Shown one piece after another: positions 50,355-53,300 of a stretch of 64,000 bases of DNA (positions are counted from its first letter, which is position 1; every line of letters starts with the position of its first letter). The notes beneath the pieces were generated by a model. That model saw only the letters and a program-made list of their open reading frames with translations. It made no database searches and was not told the DNA's origin. A program made the position numbers and the translations under genes. This DNA is from Adiantum capillus-veneris. Taxonomy: Eukaryota; Streptophyta; Polypodiopsida; Polypodiales; Pteridaceae. The stretch lies in the NCBI GenBank assembly GCA_014529385.2, contig CM043955.1, forward strand, positions 150,737,640 to 150,801,639, read 5' to 3'.

Positions 50355-53300
50355 GGGGGTGGCAACAGCCCATGTGAACAAGCCCATCGGGCACCGCTCA
50401 AGACTGCCAGAGCGCCACCAACCACCATAGCAACCCCAGCGCGGCCAAAATCACCGCCAGTCACCAGCCAAAAACGTCGCCCATGCATCGCGTGCAGCAA
50501 CCACGTGAGGGGGGAGGGGAGGGAGCCATAGCTCTCTCTCCGCTTTTTAATATCAAAGACAAGGGCCCTCATTCTTTACAATAAAGTTTTATCTACATTT
50601 GCATACAAACCCCTCTCTCTCAAAGATTGAAAGACTGCATACAAATGTGGTTCGTGCTCTTCCAAACTGTTACAATAAACAAGAACATAATCAATAAAAT
50701 CAACAACAAAATGTCCCATGAATGGCCTCAAAACATCTATATATACCTAGATGAATTTAAGATAAGCCCAGATTGACCCTTGAAGGAAAGTGCAAGGTAT
50801 AGGCCCATGGTAGTCACCCATAAGACAATATAACCATTAGCTCTGTCATCCATAGTATTGACTAAATACCACGATGTCCCCACTAACGTCGTCAATGCCC
50901 AATAGTGGGTGTAGAACTAGGTACTAACATATGCTCCCCAACACAACACACACCACACACACACACACACATGAGCATACATCAACACAAAGTTCAGCGT
51001 ACTGAGTTTCTGTCATGACTCCGGAGATCAAGGGCAGACACAACCATAATGAAGCCTAGCACTAAAAGAAGCATCATTCATTAACATTATAAAAGTTGTT
51101 GCAACATTAGTCAAGCCAAAAGGCATCACTAAATACTCATAATAATCAAATCTTGTCCTAAAAGTTGTTTTAAATACACAATGGCCCCATATAGGGCATC
51201 AAGAAGATCATCTATAATTGGCACAGGGTATTTGTGCTTGATAGTGAATTTATTCAAAGCTCTAAAATCCACACATATCCTAAAGGAACCATCTTTCTTT
51301 TTTCCAAGTAAAACTTGCGAAGTGCAAAGCGACTCCCCGATAGTTGTAGTCTATGCTTATCAATATAAAAGTACTCGAAAGGGTGTAGACTTTGGGGCCA
51401 GCGCATCTAGAAGCAGAACTCCGCCGCTTTGTCTGGACTACTTTGAGTTTTGAAGTGCAAGGTGTTTTAATTATGTGTTGCTGTGACATTACTGTCTTGT
51501 CAGTGTCAAGCCGGTTACACACGTATCAAAGCCTCAATAGATTCATCTTCTATGGAAGATTTGTGCAGCACATGTTATGGACTCTGACAGAAGTGATGAG
51601 ATTTAGTGCATCAAGACATCCCTGAGAGATCAATGCAGACTGGATGTGATGGCTAAATAAGTCATAAATGATAATGGTCACGGTTCATGTCTAAGATCCC
51701 GATGGGGATAGTGATGCAAATGTGATTATGATTGTTCAATGACTTGTGCCTTTGTGTCATTGCATGGTTTGAAGTGGTCAAATGCATGTAAGTATAGAGC
51801 CAAATTCCAATGTCTACCGAGCTATTCTCTGTCCACTGTCTGGTTTGCAGACGTCATGGAGGATGATTTTTTCTTCTTTTTTTTGGTTTGGGGGGCGGGG
51901 GAGACCATAAAGGATTGTGATCGTGTAAAGTAAAATTCTCTCACGTCTATTTGTTTTCTGCTGCACCTAATAGAACTCTGAAGTAGATGATATATCTCAA
52001 GGTGGTAGCCCCCACAAGGGGGATCCTACACCTATAGATCTGTGTCATCTAAGGGGCCGCAGAACCCACTTATGGGCCCTGCCTGCATTCCCCGTGGCAT
52101 CAGCTGATTAGCACCAAAAGAGCCGCCCGCTTTTCCGGTACCCACAATACTTTGGGAAGCCTTCTACTCCCCGAAGAGAGGATGCCCAAGCACTTTTGCA
52201 GCGATTATCATGGGGGAGCATCGATCTCTTGACTCAGTATTCAGCAGCCTCAGGACCTATCCACGATGCGATACATTATTCGCTGCCTATTGGTTGTCAC
52301 TTTTTACTAAGTTTTCGCACAATGTGAACAGACATGCTTTATGAAGGGCATGAGTGCAGGCAGTGCTCCCATGTAGTCTAGACGGAGCCTAACAAGCCTC
52401 TATCTGCCATGATTGTCGATGCCTATTTTTTGCTTTTTCCTCTCGCTTTCTCTGCATCTTATCCTTTCTTTGATGAAGTACCTAAAACTCTTGAGAAGCC
52501 TCCCCTGTCTCCTGGCCATATGCCTACTATCGGGCACCAAACAATAGGTGCATCCAGCTGCCACATGTCTTGCTCTACCACAGAAAAAGCAATGGTCTTG
52601 AAGCCCAAAGAGGACAACCCTCTAAAAAGTATCCCCTCCATAAATGTGAGGAGGAGCCTTCAGCAGACATTTGGCCTCTTATAGTCAGGATTTTTTTATC
52701 TCAATTCATGAAAAATCTCTCTTTCTACATCCTATCACCACTTTACTTGATCATGCACAAAGACGTCTGCACGTGCAATCCCCACGCTCCTCCCTATAAT
52801 GGCTCAAAGTTTGGTAAAACCCATAAAAAAGATATCAAGCATGTAGAGTGATACCTGCGTAGTGACCATTGACATATAGATGTGCTGCATGGGCAACGGA
52901 AGAGATGTGTAACGTTGCATTTCCAACGTCTTCATTGTCAGTAATGTCAATACTAATTCAACGCAGACAGAACAATTTTTTAGTAACTTAGATCCAACCT
53001 GCAAAGTATTGAAGTCATCACAAATGCAATGAGAAATTTGATCCCTAAAGTATCATTTTATTACGTCTTGAAAGACGGATATTTTAATAATCGTGTGCAG
53101 CCCCAACAGTCGAGCACATCTTTCAATGATGTTTTAGCTTCCTCCATTTAAGGTTTTGTCTCCTGCAGTAGCCCTGACAAGTCCGTAGAACACACTTTGA
53201 CCAAAATCGTAGCCACCTAGTTATACATTTTACCTACATTCCAATGGTGTTCAAAATGCTCGGGCCACTATCCAAACTGATTTCTTCAGTATAATAGCAC

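Larger units (their letters stand above)
14904..52854 (-). other. BGAL intron of 37,951 bp filled with nested retrotransposons
   Basis: Donor GTATCA after 52855, acceptor TTTTTGCCAG before 14903. The flanking exons join in phase 1 to give [14 protein letters not shown] and continue the family alignment, so both halves belong to one gene. Every large block inside can be assigned to an LTR element or its remnant except about 14.9-15.8 and 51.7-52.5 kb. Confidence 0.85.

Noticed and set aside
50194-50572. Poly-Gly and poly-Pro reading frames
   Set aside because: Products of the 57-G run; not genes.
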